DNA from: Microbispora sp. ZYX-F-249
GTDB taxonomy: Bacteria > Actinomycetota > Actinomycetes > Streptosporangiales > Streptosporangiaceae
Length of the DNA: 64,000 nt
NCBI RefSeq assembly: GCF_039649665.1
Contig: NZ_JBDJAW010000009.1
Coordinates: forward strand, 156,020 to 220,019
Direction of reading: 5' to 3'
Position numbers and translations under genes: made by a program. The notes beneath the pieces were generated by a model. The model saw only the letters and a list, made by a program, of their open reading frames with translations. It searched no databases and was not told the origin of the DNA. Positions 1 through 9,382 of the stretch are shown here, piece after piece. How positions within the stretch are numbered: the first letter of the stretch is position 1; the number at the start of each line of letters is the position of its first letter.

Positions 1-689
1 TAGGTGTCCACGAGCAGGGTGGTGCCGCGCCCGAGGGAGTCGAGCTGGGCGCGGAAGGCGTCCTCCTCCGAGTCGTGCAGCAGGGTGAACGCGTGGGCGG
101 CGGTGCCCGCGGTCGGCACGCCGTACAGGTGACCGGCCATCAGGTTGGAGGTGGAGGCGAAGCCGCACAGGTGGGCGGCCCTGGCGGCGGCGACCGCGGC
201 GTGCTCGTGGGTGCGGCGCGAGCCCATCTCGATGAGCGGCCGGTCGCCGGCGGCCTGGGCCATCCGGGAGGCGGCCGCCGCGATCGCGCAGTCGTGGTTG
301 AGGATCGACAGGATCAGCGTCTCCAGCAGCACGGCCTCGGCGAACGTCCCCTCCACCACCATGATCGGCGAGCCGGGGAAGAACGCCTCGCCCTCGCGGT
401 AGCCGTACACGTTGCCGGAGAAGTGGTAGCCCGCGAGGAACTCGCCGGTCGGCTCGTCCACGATCCCGGCCGAGCACAGGTAGTCGATGTCCTGCTCGTC
501 GAAGCGGAAGTCCTCCAGCGCGTCGAGGAACCGCCCGGTGCCGGCCACGACCCCGTAGCGCCGTCCCCCGGGCAGCCGGCGGGCGAACACCTCGAAGACC
601 GCCCGGCGGTGCGCCGCGCCGCTCGCCAGCGCGGCCTGGAGCATCGTCAGTTCGTACTGGTCGGTCAGCAGGGCCGTGCCCGTGGTCAT
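1..689 (-). CDS. pncB: Nicotinate phosphoribosyltransferase (3' part beyond window)
   Basis: Only the N-terminal ~229 codons are inside the window; the gene runs off the left edge. The protein begins [20 protein letters not shown], a typical NAPRTase opening, followed by conserved blocks such as [18 protein letters not shown] and [10 protein letters not shown]. The enzyme makes nicotinate mononucleotide from nicotinate and PRPP in cytosolic NAD salvage. The ATG at 687-689 is divergent from clpS with only 45 bp between the starts, so the two promoters must overlap. The pncB-clpS divergent pair is a common actinobacterial arrangement (known context). Confidence 0.93.
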   Translation of the reverse strand, partial: MTTGTALLTDQYELTMLQAALASGAAHRRAVFEVFARRLPGGRRYGVVAGTGRFLDALEDFRFDEQDIDYLCSAGIVDEPTGEFLAGYHFSGNVYGYREGEAFFPGSPIMVVEGTFAEAVLLETLILSILNHDCAIAAAASRMAQAAGDRPLIEMGSRRTHEHAAVAAARAAHLCGFASTSNLMAGHLYGVPTAGTAAHAFTLLHDSEEDAFRAQLDSLGRGTTLLVDT

Positions 690-734
690 GCGCACGTGTC
701 GAAGACTACGACGGTCGTGGTGCAGGATGGTTAC

Positions 735-1022
735 GTGGGTAGCACAGCTCCAGCCGAGGTCGAGCGTCCGTCGTCGGACGTGCGCCCCGATCTGCCGTGG
801 CTCACGATCGTGTGGAACGACCCGGTCAACCTGATGTCGTACGTCACGTACGTCTTCCAGGCCGTGTTCGGCTATCCCCGTGAGAAGGCCGAGAAGCTGA
901 TGATGGACGTCCACCACAAGGGCAAGGCCGTCGTGGCCAGCGGCACCCGGGAGGAGATGGAGCGCGACGTGCAGATCCTCCACTCCTACGGCCTGTGGGC
1001 CACCGTCCAGCAGGACAAATGA
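735..1022 (+). CDS. clpS: ATP-dependent Clp protease adaptor ClpS
   Basis: Adaptor that delivers N-degron substrates to the ClpAP/ClpCP protease. The 95-residue product has the ClpS core: [20 protein letters not shown] (the N-D-P-x-N substrate-pocket signature), then the [12 protein letters not shown] helix with its H-H pair, and a C-terminal E-R-D-V-Q-x-L helix. The frame stays open far upstream, but that part is antisense to pncB. I chose GTG 735 because AGGA at 724-727 is well spaced; GTG 696, 717 and 720 are in-frame alternatives. The stop overlaps the next start (ATGA), so it is translationally coupled to the DUF2017 gene. Confidence 0.92.
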   Translation: MGSTAPAEVERPSSDVRPDLPWLTIVWNDPVNLMSYVTYVFQAVFGYPREKAEKLMMDVHHKGKAVVASGTREEMERDVQILHSYGLWATVQQDK

Positions 1023-1546
1023 TGAGCACGGGCTTCAGGGCGACGGCTGACGGGGTGACCGTCCACCTCGACGCGGGTGAGGTGTCGATCCTGCGCTCGC
1101 TGGTGTCGCAGGTGCTCGGCCTGGTCGAGCCGGGGACGACCGGCGACGACCCGCTGGAGCGCGCCCTCGGCATCGGCGCGGCGGCCCCGCCGGCCGACCC
1201 CGTGCTCGCGCGGCTGTTCCCCTCGGCGTACGCCGACGACGAGGAGGCGGCGCAGGAGTTCCGGCGCTACACGGAGGCGACGCTGCGCGACGGCAAGCGG
1301 GCCGACGCGACCACGCTGCTGGAGACGGCGGAGCCGGGACGGCTCACGCTCACGGCCGAGCAGGGGCAGGCGTGGCTGCGGGCGCTCAACGACGTACGGC
1401 TCGCGCTCGGCGTGCGGCTGGAGGTCACCGAGGAGGTCCACGAGGAGATCTCCGCGATGTCCGAGGACGATCCCCGCTATCCCGCGTTCGTGACCTACGA
1501 CTGGCTGACCTACCTGCAGGACACCCTCGTCAGGGCGCTTTGGTAG
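1019..1546 (+). CDS. DUF2017 domain-containing protein
   Basis: A 175-residue acidic, mostly helical protein of the DUF2017 family, which in actinobacteria commonly follows clpS; its function is unknown. Visible features are a leucine-rich N-terminal helix ([16 protein letters not shown]), a central charged stretch ([20 protein letters not shown]) and a C-terminal [13 protein letters not shown] end. Two ATGs in a row (1019 and 1022) overlap the clpS stop; either could be used. No signal peptide or membrane segment is seen. Context suggests a role linked to ClpS or to the downstream protease, but this is inference. Confidence 0.85.
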   Translation: MMSTGFRATADGVTVHLDAGEVSILRSLVSQVLGLVEPGTTGDDPLERALGIGAAAPPADPVLARLFPSAYADDEEAAQEFRRYTEATLRDGKRADATTLLETAEPGRLTLTAEQGQAWLRALNDVRLALGVRLEVTEEVHEEISAMSEDDPRYPAFVTYDWLTYLQDTLVRALW

Positions 1547-1556
1547 GTTTCCCAGC

Positions 1557-1973
1557 ATGCTGACGATCTCACGCGAGCTGGTCGACAAGATCGTGGCCCA
1601 CGCCCGGGCCGACCACCCCGACGAGGCGTGCGGCGTCCTGGCCGGGCCCGCCGGGTCCGACCGTCCCGAGCGGTTCGTCCCGATGGAGAACGCCGAGCGC
1701 TCCCCGACGTTCTACCGTTTCGACTCGATGGAGCAGTTCCGCGTGTGGCGGGAGATGGACGACCGCGACGAGGTCCCGGTCGTGATCTACCACTCCCACA
1801 CCGCCACCGAGGCGTACCCGTCCCGTACGGACATCAGCTACGCCTCCGAGCCCGACGCCCACTACGTGCTGGTCTCGACCGCCTCCGAGGAGGAGACGCC
1901 CTTCCGGTCCTACCGGATCGTGGACGGCGTCGTCACGGAGGAGGAAGTCAAGATCGTCGAGTCGTACGGTTAA
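1557..1973 (+). CDS. mec: JAMM/MPN+ metalloprotease, Mec-like (CysO-cysteine hydrolase)
   Basis: Zinc isopeptidase of the M67/MPN+ family, 138 residues. The JAMM signature is visible: Glu in DEACGVLAG near residue 22 and the H-S-H-x7-S-x2-D block (HSHTATEAYPSRTD). In Mycobacterium tuberculosis the homologous Mec releases cysteine from the sulfur carrier CysO after CysM adds O-phosphoserine-derived serine carbon (known pathway). Here mec sits just upstream of cysO and cysM, separated by a 273-bp gap that holds a possible leader peptide. It lies 10 bp after the DUF2017 gene, so it probably belongs to the clpS transcript as well. Confidence 0.9.
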   Translation: MLTISRELVDKIVAHARADHPDEACGVLAGPAGSDRPERFVPMENAERSPTFYRFDSMEQFRVWREMDDRDEVPVVIYHSHTATEAYPSRTDISYASEPDAHYVLVSTASEEETPFRSYRIVDGVVTEEEVKIVESYG

Positions 1974-1982
1974 ACTGAAGTT

Positions 1983-2111
1983 ATGCCCATCGATGACGCT
2001 CGTCCCGTGTCGTCACCGGCTGTCCTGTCGCGCCGGGTACGCCCGGAGTCTCCTGTTCAGGCGTTCCTCTTCGCGCACACGCCTTCTGTCGTCGTCTACG
2101 ACTGTCGCTGA
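1983..2111 (+). CDS. Possible leaderless leader peptide upstream of cysO-cysM
   Basis: A 42-codon ORF starting 9 bp after the mec stop and ending with the residues VVVYDCR, so its penultimate codon is Cys. A TANNNT-type -10 (TAAACT, 1971-1976, overlapping the mec stop) lies 6 nt before the ATG, the spacing expected for a leaderless actinobacterial mRNA. I see no good -35. Cys-containing leaderless upstream ORFs are known to control sulfur genes in mycobacteria. The peptide is not in the usual Streptomyces cys leader family as far as I recognise, so the role is inferred from position, the terminal Cys and the stem-loop that follows. Confidence 0.4.
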   Translation: MPIDDARPVSSPAVLSRRVRPESPVQAFLFAHTPSVVVYDCR

Positions 2112-2175
2112 CCCGGCCGCCCGGCCGAGGCGCCCGTACGGGTCCGCCGGGGAGATGACCGCTGGAATCGACTCC

Positions 2176-2200
2176 CACCTGACCATGTTTCACTCAGGTG
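2176..2200 (+). promoter_or_regulatory. Stem-loop between leader ORF and cysO
   Basis: Perfect 7-bp inverted repeat CACCTGA/TCAGGTG (2176-2182 and 2194-2200) around an 11-nt loop, 46 bp before the cysO start. There is no T-run, so it is not a plain intrinsic terminator. It may be part of an attenuation or mRNA-structure switch with the leader ORF, or a protein operator. Confidence 0.35.
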
Positions 2201-2246
2201 AACGCCCACCATCATGACGACCCCTGATCAAGGAGATTGAGCCGAC

Positions 2247-2525
2247 ATGGCTATCGAGGTCCGCATTCCGACCATCCTCCGCAGCTACACCGATGGCGCC
2301 AAGGCGGTCAACGCCAAGGGAGCGACCCTCGAAGAGCTGATCGGCGACCTGGAGTCGCGCCACCCCGGCCTGAAGGACCGGCTGGTGGACGACTCCGGGC
2401 TGCGCCGGTTCGTCAACGTCTACCTGAACGACGAGGACGTGCGTTTCCTCGGCGGGCTCGGCACCCCCGTCGCCGACGGCGACACCGTGACCGTGCTCCC
2501 GGCCGTCGCGGGCGGAGCGCGCTAG
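2247..2525 (+). CDS. cysO: Ubiquitin-like sulfur carrier protein CysO (MoaD/ThiS family)
   Basis: A 92-residue beta-grasp sulfur carrier. It starts MAIEVRIPTILRSYTDG and contains the conserved NVYLNDEDVRFLGGL and DGDTVTVLPAVAGG blocks of CysO. As a C-terminal thiocarboxylate, CysO donates sulfur to O-phosphoserine on CysM in M. tuberculosis (known). Oddly, the reading frame continues for two codons after the Gly-Gly, ending GGAR, so the carrier would need trimming before activation. SD AAGGAGA (2230-2236) supports the ATG. The TAG stop directly abuts the cysM ATG, giving strong coupling. Confidence 0.9.
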   Translation: MAIEVRIPTILRSYTDGAKAVNAKGATLEELIGDLESRHPGLKDRLVDDSGLRRFVNVYLNDEDVRFLGGLGTPVADGDTVTVLPAVAGGAR

Positions 2526-3473
<948 letters not shown>

Positions 3474-3480
3474 CCTTCCC

Positions 3481-3729
3481 CGTGATCTTGTAGTTTGTCG
3501 CACGCATGCCCGCTGACCTGCGATCGGACCCTTCGTGATCTCGCACGAGATCAGCCTGGAGTTGCGAGAGCAGCGCAAACGCGATTCGTGATCTTGCACT
3601 ATGACGAGAAGTGCAAGATCACGAATCGCGTTTTGCCTGGTACGGCGAGTGTGTCGCCTATCACTGCAAGATCAGGGACGGTGGAACCGCAGCTCACCCG
3701 CCGTCGGTGCGACTAACTACAAGATCACG
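3481..3729. repeat. REP-like inverted-repeat mosaic between convergent genes
   Basis: This intergenic block is built from variants of one motif, GTGATCTTG. A 23-bp sequence at 3481-3503 recurs inverted at 3707-3729 with one mismatch, flanking the block. Inside are an 8-bp inverted repeat (TGATCTCG, 3536-3553) and a perfect 24-bp inverted repeat, 3577-3600 with 3610-3633, around a 9-nt loop. A further copy of the 23-mer lies at 28067-28089. It sits between the 3' ends of cysM and the DUF3352 gene, so it may act as a two-way terminator. No transposase is seen. Confidence 0.75.
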
Positions 3730-3744
3730 GCGTAGGAGGGGGGG

Positions 3745-5376
3745 TCAGTTGAACACGACCCTGAGGGTGAAGGCCGAGCCGTCCTCGCCGTGGGTGCCGC
3801 TCAGGCCGATCGCCCGCAGCTTCTCGACGTCCGGGCGCGCCTGGCCCGGCACGCTGTCCAGGTACAGCTTCTCCAGCCGGTCGAGGTCGGCGTACACCGC
3901 GTAGGTGGCCTTGCCGGCGTCCGGGACGGCCAGGCGGAACGTCTCGCTCTCGCCGAGCGGGCCGCTTGCGTCCAGGGCGGAGGCGTAGTCCTGGGTGCTC
4001 GCGATCACGAAGCGCTCGTCGCCCTCGGCGATGGCGAAGTCGGCGGACCTCTCCATGCCGTTCAGGTGGGCCTGCACCCGGTTCACCAGGTCGCGCGCCT
4101 TGGCCGTGTCCGTCGTGAGCACCGCGCCCACCCGGGGCGTCGGGCCGTCCAGGTCCTGCTCGTCCACGGCGAGCGTGAAGGTGCGGCCCAGCAGCGTCAC
4201 GAGGTCGTCCGGCAGGGACAGGCCGTACTGCGCGCGCGCCCCGTCGAGGGTCTGCCTGAGCACCTCGCCGCCCGGGACTGCCGCCGCCTGCTCGATCGAC
4301 GGCCACTGCTCGCGCAGCATGTCGCCCAGACCCGAGAACGAGGCCGCCGCGACCGTGGAGACGGGCAGCTCGCCGATCTTCACCGGCTCGGGCCGGACCT
4401 TCGTCGGCGTCCCGCCGCGGGTGATCCCGGCCAGCTCGGCGTAGTCGCCGGAGAACCGGAGGGCGCCGGCGAACCGCATCCCCTTCAGCTGCGGCAGCGC
4501 GAGCGTGGCGGAGGCGCCGGCCCAGCCGGCCTCGGCGACCTTCTCCACGTCCATCCAGAACGACAGCACGCCCTGCTCGCCCAGCGCCTTGAGGTCGTCG
4601 GCGAAGCGCGGGTCGCCGGACAGCGGCGCGGCCGTGACGTACTCGTCGGCCAGCCGCTGGCTCATGGCGATGAGGGCGTACCCCTCGCGGAACGCCAGGC
4701 CGCCCTTCCCGTCGCCGAGGCCCAGCTTGCCGATGCCGGTCCGGGCCGCCGCCTCGTCCTTCACCTGTACGGCGAGCGCCCCGACGGGGTCGCCGCCGTC
4801 GGCCGCCGGAAGCACGGCGAGGCCGACGCGGTCGCCGAGCCAGGGCTCGACGTCCCTGGCGTAGTCGATGTCGGGAAGTCCGGGGCCGTCCTTCTGCAGC
4901 GCGGTCACGAGGGCCTTGCGCGGGTCGTCACCGCCGAAGGAGTCGCGGGTGGCCGAGAACTTGCGGGCGATGCCGAACAACGCGAGCTTCTGCCCGGCCG
5001 CCGGGTCGAGGTCGAGCCGGACGTAGGCCAGCGCGTTCGCGGGCAGCACGTCCTGCGGCTGCGTGCCGCCGCCGCTGAGCTTCGAGGCGGCCCACACTCC
5101 GCCGCCGCCGACCAGGCCGACGAGAACGGCGGCCACCAGCGCGACGATCCAGCCGCGCGCCCGCCGGGCCCGCCCCGGGGCAGACGGCGGGGCGGCCAGG
5201 GTGACGGAGCCGATCTCCTCGGGCTCGGTCCAGGACGGCATCCGCACGGTGTGCGCCTCGCCGCCCGTGGGCGGGCGGGGAACGCGGTAGGCGACGGTGC
5301 GGTCGAGGTCGGGTTCGTCACGCGGCTGCCAGGGGCTCGGGCCGCGCGGGGAGGTGTCGGGGGACATGGGGCTCAC
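3745..5376 (-). CDS. DUF3352 domain-containing membrane protein
   Basis: A 543-residue protein with a Pro/charged cytoplasmic N-terminus (about 1-70), one transmembrane helix (WIVALVAAVLVGLVGGGGVW, about 75-95) and a large extracytoplasmic DUF3352 region beginning near DVLPANALAYVRLDLDP. This family is widespread in actinomycetes and of unknown function. There is no signal-peptidase site; the helix looks like an anchor. The ATG at 5374-5376 and an in-frame ATG at 5365-5367 are both possible. It is transcribed alone, convergent with cysM and divergent from the thioesterase gene. Confidence 0.88.
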   Translation of the reverse strand: MSPMSPDTSPRGPSPWQPRDEPDLDRTVAYRVPRPPTGGEAHTVRMPSWTEPEEIGSVTLAAPPSAPGRARRARGWIVALVAAVLVGLVGGGGVWAASKLSGGGTQPQDVLPANALAYVRLDLDPAAGQKLALFGIARKFSATRDSFGGDDPRKALVTALQKDGPGLPDIDYARDVEPWLGDRVGLAVLPAADGGDPVGALAVQVKDEAAARTGIGKLGLGDGKGGLAFREGYALIAMSQRLADEYVTAAPLSGDPRFADDLKALGEQGVLSFWMDVEKVAEAGWAGASATLALPQLKGMRFAGALRFSGDYAELAGITRGGTPTKVRPEPVKIGELPVSTVAAASFSGLGDMLREQWPSIEQAAAVPGGEVLRQTLDGARAQYGLSLPDDLVTLLGRTFTLAVDEQDLDGPTPRVGAVLTTDTAKARDLVNRVQAHLNGMERSADFAIAEGDERFVIASTQDYASALDASGPLGESETFRLAVPDAGKATYAVYADLDRLEKLYLDSVPGQARPDVEKLRAIGLSGTHGEDGSAFTLRVVFN

Positions 5377-5537
5377 TCACATGCGTCGTCGTCAGGTACG
5401 CCGCGAAGGTAGGACCGGCCGGTAGCGGCGCGCTTGCAGGCCGCTTGACCGCGTGACCGCGAGCCGCCGGAAGGTCCGCCCGAGTGCCACGCTAGAGTAA
5501 TCACCAGAACAAAATTCGGTAGAGCGGCGAGGGGCGC

Positions 5538-6332
5538 ATGACCAAGTTCGACGAGGCGACGCAGGCCATCCGGGTCGACGACACCACCTACGACGTGTGT
5601 CTCGACGACGGATACTCCATCGGAGGGCCGCTGAACGGCGGCTACCTCATGGCCACGATGCTGCGCGCCGTGGTTGACGCCTCTCCGCACGCGCACCCGG
5701 TCTCCACCGGCGCCCAGTTCCTCCGGGTGGCCCGGCCGGGCCCCGCCCGGGTGCTCCTCGAGCCGCTCAAGGCGGGCCGTACGGCGGCGATGACCCGGGC
5801 GAGGCTCGTGCAGGACGGTGAGTCGTTCATCGAGATGCTCGTCACGACCGCGACGCTGGACGAGGCGGCGGCGCCGGACTGGGCGGACGGCCCGTCGGCC
5901 GCGATGCCGGACCTGGCGGACTGCGTGCGCCTGCCCGATCCCAAGCCCGAGTCGAACATGAACTTCAACGCCCAGATCGAGATGGCGTTCGACCCGCCCA
6001 CGATCGGCTGGCTCGCCGGCGAGCCGACCGGCCGGCCGGAGTCGCGGGCGTACTTCCGCCTCGCGGAGCCGCAGGACCCCGATCCGTACGTGCTGGCGCT
6101 GGCGGTGGACGCGCTGCCGCCGGTCGTGTTCTCCGCGGGGGCGCGGGGGTGGGCTCCGACGGTGGAGCTGACCTGGCACCTGCGGGCCCTGCCCGCGCCG
6201 GGATGGCTGACCCTGCTCGGCGGCGGACGGCTGATCAGCGACGGCTGGTTCGACGAGGAGGTCGAGGTGTGGGACTCGGCGGGACGGCTGGTCGCCCAGT
6301 CCCGCCAGCTCGCCCGCCTCGGCCGGGGCTGA
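5538..6332 (+). CDS. Acyl-CoA thioesterase family protein (double hotdog, TesB-like)
   Basis: A 264-residue protein with the two-hotdog architecture of TesB-type thioesterases. The N-terminal half contains GGPLNGGYLMATMLRAVVDA, the hydrophobic hotdog helix with the G-G-Y motif, and the second half contains PTVELTWHLRALPAPGWL and the closing strand SAGRLVAQSRQLA. It probably hydrolyses acyl-CoA in the cytosol; the substrate is unknown. SD GAGGGG precedes the ATG. It stands as a single gene, followed by a short hairpin and then murI. Confidence 0.87.
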   Translation: MTKFDEATQAIRVDDTTYDVCLDDGYSIGGPLNGGYLMATMLRAVVDASPHAHPVSTGAQFLRVARPGPARVLLEPLKAGRTAAMTRARLVQDGESFIEMLVTTATLDEAAAPDWADGPSAAMPDLADCVRLPDPKPESNMNFNAQIEMAFDPPTIGWLAGEPTGRPESRAYFRLAEPQDPDPYVLALAVDALPPVVFSAGARGWAPTVELTWHLRALPAPGWLTLLGGGRLISDGWFDEEVEVWDSAGRLVAQSRQLARLGRG

Positions 6333-6352
6333 GCCCCGTCCCCTCGCGGGGC
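6333..6352 (+). terminator. Short GC hairpin after the thioesterase gene
   Basis: Inverted repeat GCCCCG/CGGGGC with an 8-nt loop overlapping the stop-codon region. There is no T-run; it is a weak candidate terminator separating the thioesterase gene from murI. Confidence 0.3.
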
Positions 6353-6411
6353 GCGCGTTGTGAGCATTCTTACCCCGAGCGGCGGGGGCCGTTCCCCTAA
6401 CCTTGGGAAGC

Positions 6412-7245
6412 GTGCCGGACAACACCAGGGCGATCGGGATCTTTGACAGCGGGGTGGGCGGCCTGACCGTCGCCCGGGCGATCATCGACCAGCTGCCCCA
6501 CGAATCGATCTTCTACGTGGCCGACACGGCCCACCAGCCGTACGGGCCCAAGAGCATCGCCGAGCTCCGCGCGTACGCGCTGGAGGTCATGGACCACCTG
6601 GTCGAGCACGACGTGAAGATGCTGGTCATCGCGTGCAACAGCGCGAGCTCGGCGGTGCTCAGGGACGCCAGGGAGCGCTACGACGTCCCGGTCGTCGAGG
6701 TGATCCAGCCCGCCACCCGGCGGGCCGTGCGAGCCACGAGGAACGGCAGGGTCGGCGTGATCGCCACGCGGGCCACCATCGAATCGATGGCCTACCACGA
6801 CGCCTTCGCCGCCGCCCCCGACGTCGAGCTGGTCGCGGTGGCCGCCCCCCTGCTCGTGGAGTTCGTCGAGCGGGGCGAGACGATGAGCGAGGACCTCATC
6901 GAAGTGGTGAGGGGCTACCTCAAACCGATCCAGGACGCCGGCTGCGACACGCTCATCCTCGGCTGCACGCACTATCCGCTGCTCACCGGCGCCCTGTCGT
7001 ACGTCGCGGGCGACGGGGTGACGCTGGTGTCCAGCGCCGAGGAGACGGCCAAGGACGTCTACCGCATCCTGCACGACCGCGGGCTGTCCAACGGCGCGGG
7101 CGAGCCGGAGCACCGCTTCCGGGCGACCGGCGACACCGAGCTGTTCGCGCGGCTCGGGCAGCGCTTCCTCGGCCCCGAGCTCCAGTCGGTGGAGCGGACG
7201 GCCCCCGGCATCGGCGACGTCACCGGCGTAGGGAGTTCGCGATGA
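6412..7245 (+). CDS. murI: Glutamate racemase
   Basis: Makes D-glutamate for peptidoglycan. It has [13 protein letters not shown] at the N-terminus and both catalytic cysteines, in VIACNSASS (about residue 73) and LGCTHYPLL (about residue 185). I place the start at GTG 6412 rather than the upstream TTG 6403. A -10-like TAACCT (6398-6403) lies 8 nt before it, which could make the message leaderless. The stop overlaps the next ATG (ATGA). The murI / metallo-hydrolase / rph / rdgB order is a conserved actinobacterial housekeeping cluster (known context). Confidence 0.95.
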   Translation: MPDNTRAIGIFDSGVGGLTVARAIIDQLPHESIFYVADTAHQPYGPKSIAELRAYALEVMDHLVEHDVKMLVIACNSASSAVLRDARERYDVPVVEVIQPATRRAVRATRNGRVGVIATRATIESMAYHDAFAAAPDVELVAVAAPLLVEFVERGETMSEDLIEVVRGYLKPIQDAGCDTLILGCTHYPLLTGALSYVAGDGVTLVSSAEETAKDVYRILHDRGLSNGAGEPEHRFRATGDTELFARLGQRFLGPELQSVERTAPGIGDVTGVGSSR

Positions 7246-7994
7246 AGTTGACGATCATCGGATGCTCGGGCAGCTTCCCCGGCCCCGACAGCCCGTCCTC
7301 CTGCTACCTGCTGGAGGCCGAGGGCTTCCGGCTGCTGCTCGACTTCGGCAACGGCTCGCTCGGCGCGCTCCAGCGGCACGCCGGGCTCTACGAGGTCGAC
7401 GCCATCCTCCTGTCCCACCTGCACGCCGACCACTGCCTCGACCTGTGCGCCTACCACGTCGTGCGCACCTACACCCCCGACGGCCCGCTGCCGAAGGTGC
7501 CCGTCCACGCCCCCGCCGGCGCCTCGAAGCGGCTCAACGCGGCATACGCGATGCCGGACGAGCCGGTGCTCGAGAACTCCTTCGACTTCGTACGGCTGTC
7601 GCCCGGCACCCGCCACGTCGGCCCGTTCGAGGTGACGGCCGCCACGATGAACCACCCCGTGGAGACCTACGGCTTCCGCGTCACCCACCAGGGCAGGTCC
7701 GTCGCCTACTCGGCGGACACCGGCGAGTCGGCCGAACTGGTCAAGCTGGCCCACGAGGCCGACGTGCTCCTGTGCGAGGCGTCCTTCCTCGACGAGCCGG
7801 ACCTGACCCCCGGCCTGCACCTGAGCGGCAGGCAGGCGGCCGAGCACGCCGCCCGCGCCGACGCGGCCGCGCTCGTCCTCACCCATCTCGTCCCGTGGTA
7901 CGACAAGTCCCGCATCCTGGAGGACGCCTCACGCGGCGGCTTCGGCGGCCCGATGGAGTTGGCACGGAGCGGGGCCGTGTATGACCTAGGGTGA
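7242..7994 (+). CDS. MBL-fold metallo-hydrolase
   Basis: A 250-residue metallo-beta-lactamase-fold hydrolase resembling the RNase Z/ElaC branch. Metal ligands are visible in [11 protein letters not shown] (H-x-H-x-D-H), in NHPVETYG, in YSADTG and in a late LTHLVPWY histidine. The N-terminus [20 protein letters not shown] is typical of the actinobacterial protein between murI and rph. The substrate is unknown; either a cyclic-nucleotide phosphodiesterase or an RNA-processing role is possible. It is coupled to murI by a 4-bp overlap, and its stop overlaps a GTG just before rph. Confidence 0.9.
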   Translation: MKLTIIGCSGSFPGPDSPSSCYLLEAEGFRLLLDFGNGSLGALQRHAGLYEVDAILLSHLHADHCLDLCAYHVVRTYTPDGPLPKVPVHAPAGASKRLNAAYAMPDEPVLENSFDFVRLSPGTRHVGPFEVTAATMNHPVETYGFRVTHQGRSVAYSADTGESAELVKLAHEADVLLCEASFLDEPDLTPGLHLSGRQAAEHAARADAAALVLTHLVPWYDKSRILEDASRGGFGGPMELARSGAVYDLG

Positions 7995-7999
7995 CCCGT

Positions 8000-8716
8000 A
8001 TGGCTCGTTCACACGGTCGTCGTTCCGACCAGCTTCGCCCCGTGACCATCACCCGGAACTGGCTCGCCCACGCGGAGGGTTCCGTACTGGTGGAGTTCGG
8101 GGGCACCAGGGTGCTGTGCGCCGCGACGGTGGAAAGCGGCGTGCCCCGCTGGCGCAAGGGCAGCGGCCTCGGCTGGGTGACGGCCGAGTACGCCATGCTG
8201 CCCCGGGCGACCAACACCCGCAGCGACCGAGAGTCGGTCCGCGGCAAGATCGGCGGGCGCACCCACGAGATCTCCCGGCTGATCGGCAGGTCCCTGCGGG
8301 CCTGCGTCGACTACAAGGCCCTGGGGGAGAACTCCGTCGTGCTCGACTGCGACGTGCTGCAGGCCGACGGCGGCACCCGTACCGCCGCCATCACCGGCGC
8401 GTACGTCGCCCTCGCCGACGCCATCGCCTGGATGCGGCAGCGCCGGATGTGCCCCGGCGACCCCCTGGTGAACTCGGTCGCCGCCGTCTCGGTCGGCGTC
8501 GTCGGCACCGAGCCGATGCTCGACCTCGACTACAGCGAGGACGTCAAGGCCGAAACCGACATGAACGTGGTGATGACCGGCAGGGGCGACTACGTCGAGG
8601 TGCAGGGCACCGCCGAGGGCACGCCGTTCGACCGGACGGCGCTCAACGGCCTGCTCGACCTGGCCGCCGCCGGCTGCGCCGAGCTCACCCGCCTCCAGAC
8701 GGAAGCCCTCTCCTGA
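8000..8716 (+). CDS. rph: Ribonuclease PH
   Basis: Phosphorolytic 3'-5' exonuclease that trims the 3' ends of tRNA precursors. The 238-residue product has the family opening [20 protein letters not shown], the phosphate-site block [20 protein letters not shown] and the metal-site region [21 protein letters not shown] start at ATG 8000 instead of GTG 7991 because the family normally begins M-A-R. It lies 5 bp after the metallo-hydrolase gene and 17 bp before rdgB, so all four genes appear to form one operon. Confidence 0.96.
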   Translation: MARSHGRRSDQLRPVTITRNWLAHAEGSVLVEFGGTRVLCAATVESGVPRWRKGSGLGWVTAEYAMLPRATNTRSDRESVRGKIGGRTHEISRLIGRSLRACVDYKALGENSVVLDCDVLQADGGTRTAAITGAYVALADAIAWMRQRRMCPGDPLVNSVAAVSVGVVGTEPMLDLDYSEDVKAETDMNVVMTGRGDYVEVQGTAEGTPFDRTALNGLLDLAAAGCAELTRLQTEALS

Positions 8717-8733
8717 ACATCGAGGACGACAGC

Positions 8734-9336
8734 ATGAACAAGGTGGTCCTGGCCACCCGCAACGCCGGGAAGATCGTCGAACTGCGCCGGATCCTCGCCG
8801 ACGCCGGTGTGCCGGTCGAACTCGTCGGCCTGGAGGCGTTCCCGCAGATCGGCGACGTGGCCGAGACAGGGCTCACGTTCGCGGAGAACGCGCTGCTCAA
8901 GGCGCACGCGGTCGCCTCGGCCAGCGGCCTGCCCGCCGTGGCGGACGACTCCGGCCTGTGCGTGGAGGCGCTGAACGGCATGCCGGGCATCTTCTCCGCC
9001 CGCTGGTCCGGCCGGCACGGCGACGACGACGCCAACCTCGACCTGCTGCTCGCCCAGGTCGCCGACGTGCCGGACGGCCGCAGGCAGGCCCATTTCGCCT
9101 GCACGGCCGCGCTCGCGCTGCCGACGGGGGAGGAGCACGTGGTGGAGGGCGCCGTGCACGGCTTCCTCATCCGCGAACGGCGCGGCACGGGCGGCTTCGG
9201 CTACGACCCGATCTTCGTGCCGGACGGCGAGACCCGCACGACCGCCGAGATGACGGCCGAGGAGAAGGACGCGATCAGCCACCGGGGCAAGGCGTTCCGC
9301 GCGCTCGCCCCGGTGATCGCCGAGGTCGTCCCGTAA
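8734..9336 (+). CDS. rdgB: Non-canonical purine NTP pyrophosphatase (RdgB/HAM1)
   Basis: Removes dITP, ITP and XTP from the nucleotide pool. Signatures in the 200-residue product are VLATRNAGKIVELRRIL at the N-terminus, the T-F-x-E-N-A block (GLTFAENALLKAHA), VADDSGLCVEALNGMPGIFS, GFGYDPIFVP and the C-terminal ISHRGKAF. The ATG at 8734 is preceded by a GAGGA SD (8722-8726). It is the last gene of the murI operon; the next gene starts 46 bp later, after a region with no clear terminator. Confidence 0.96.
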   Translation: MNKVVLATRNAGKIVELRRILADAGVPVELVGLEAFPQIGDVAETGLTFAENALLKAHAVASASGLPAVADDSGLCVEALNGMPGIFSARWSGRHGDDDANLDLLLAQVADVPDGRRQAHFACTAALALPTGEEHVVEGAVHGFLIRERRGTGGFGYDPIFVPDGETRTTAEMTAEEKDAISHRGKAFRALAPVIAEVVP

Positions 9337-9382
9337 TCCCGCCGTAAGACCCCCGCGGGCGTACGGGCGTAGCGTTCGTCAC

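Noticed and set aside
6403..6411. Upstream TTG start of murI
   Set aside because: The extension adds M-G-S only, overlaps a probable -10 element, and GTG 6412 matches the usual length.
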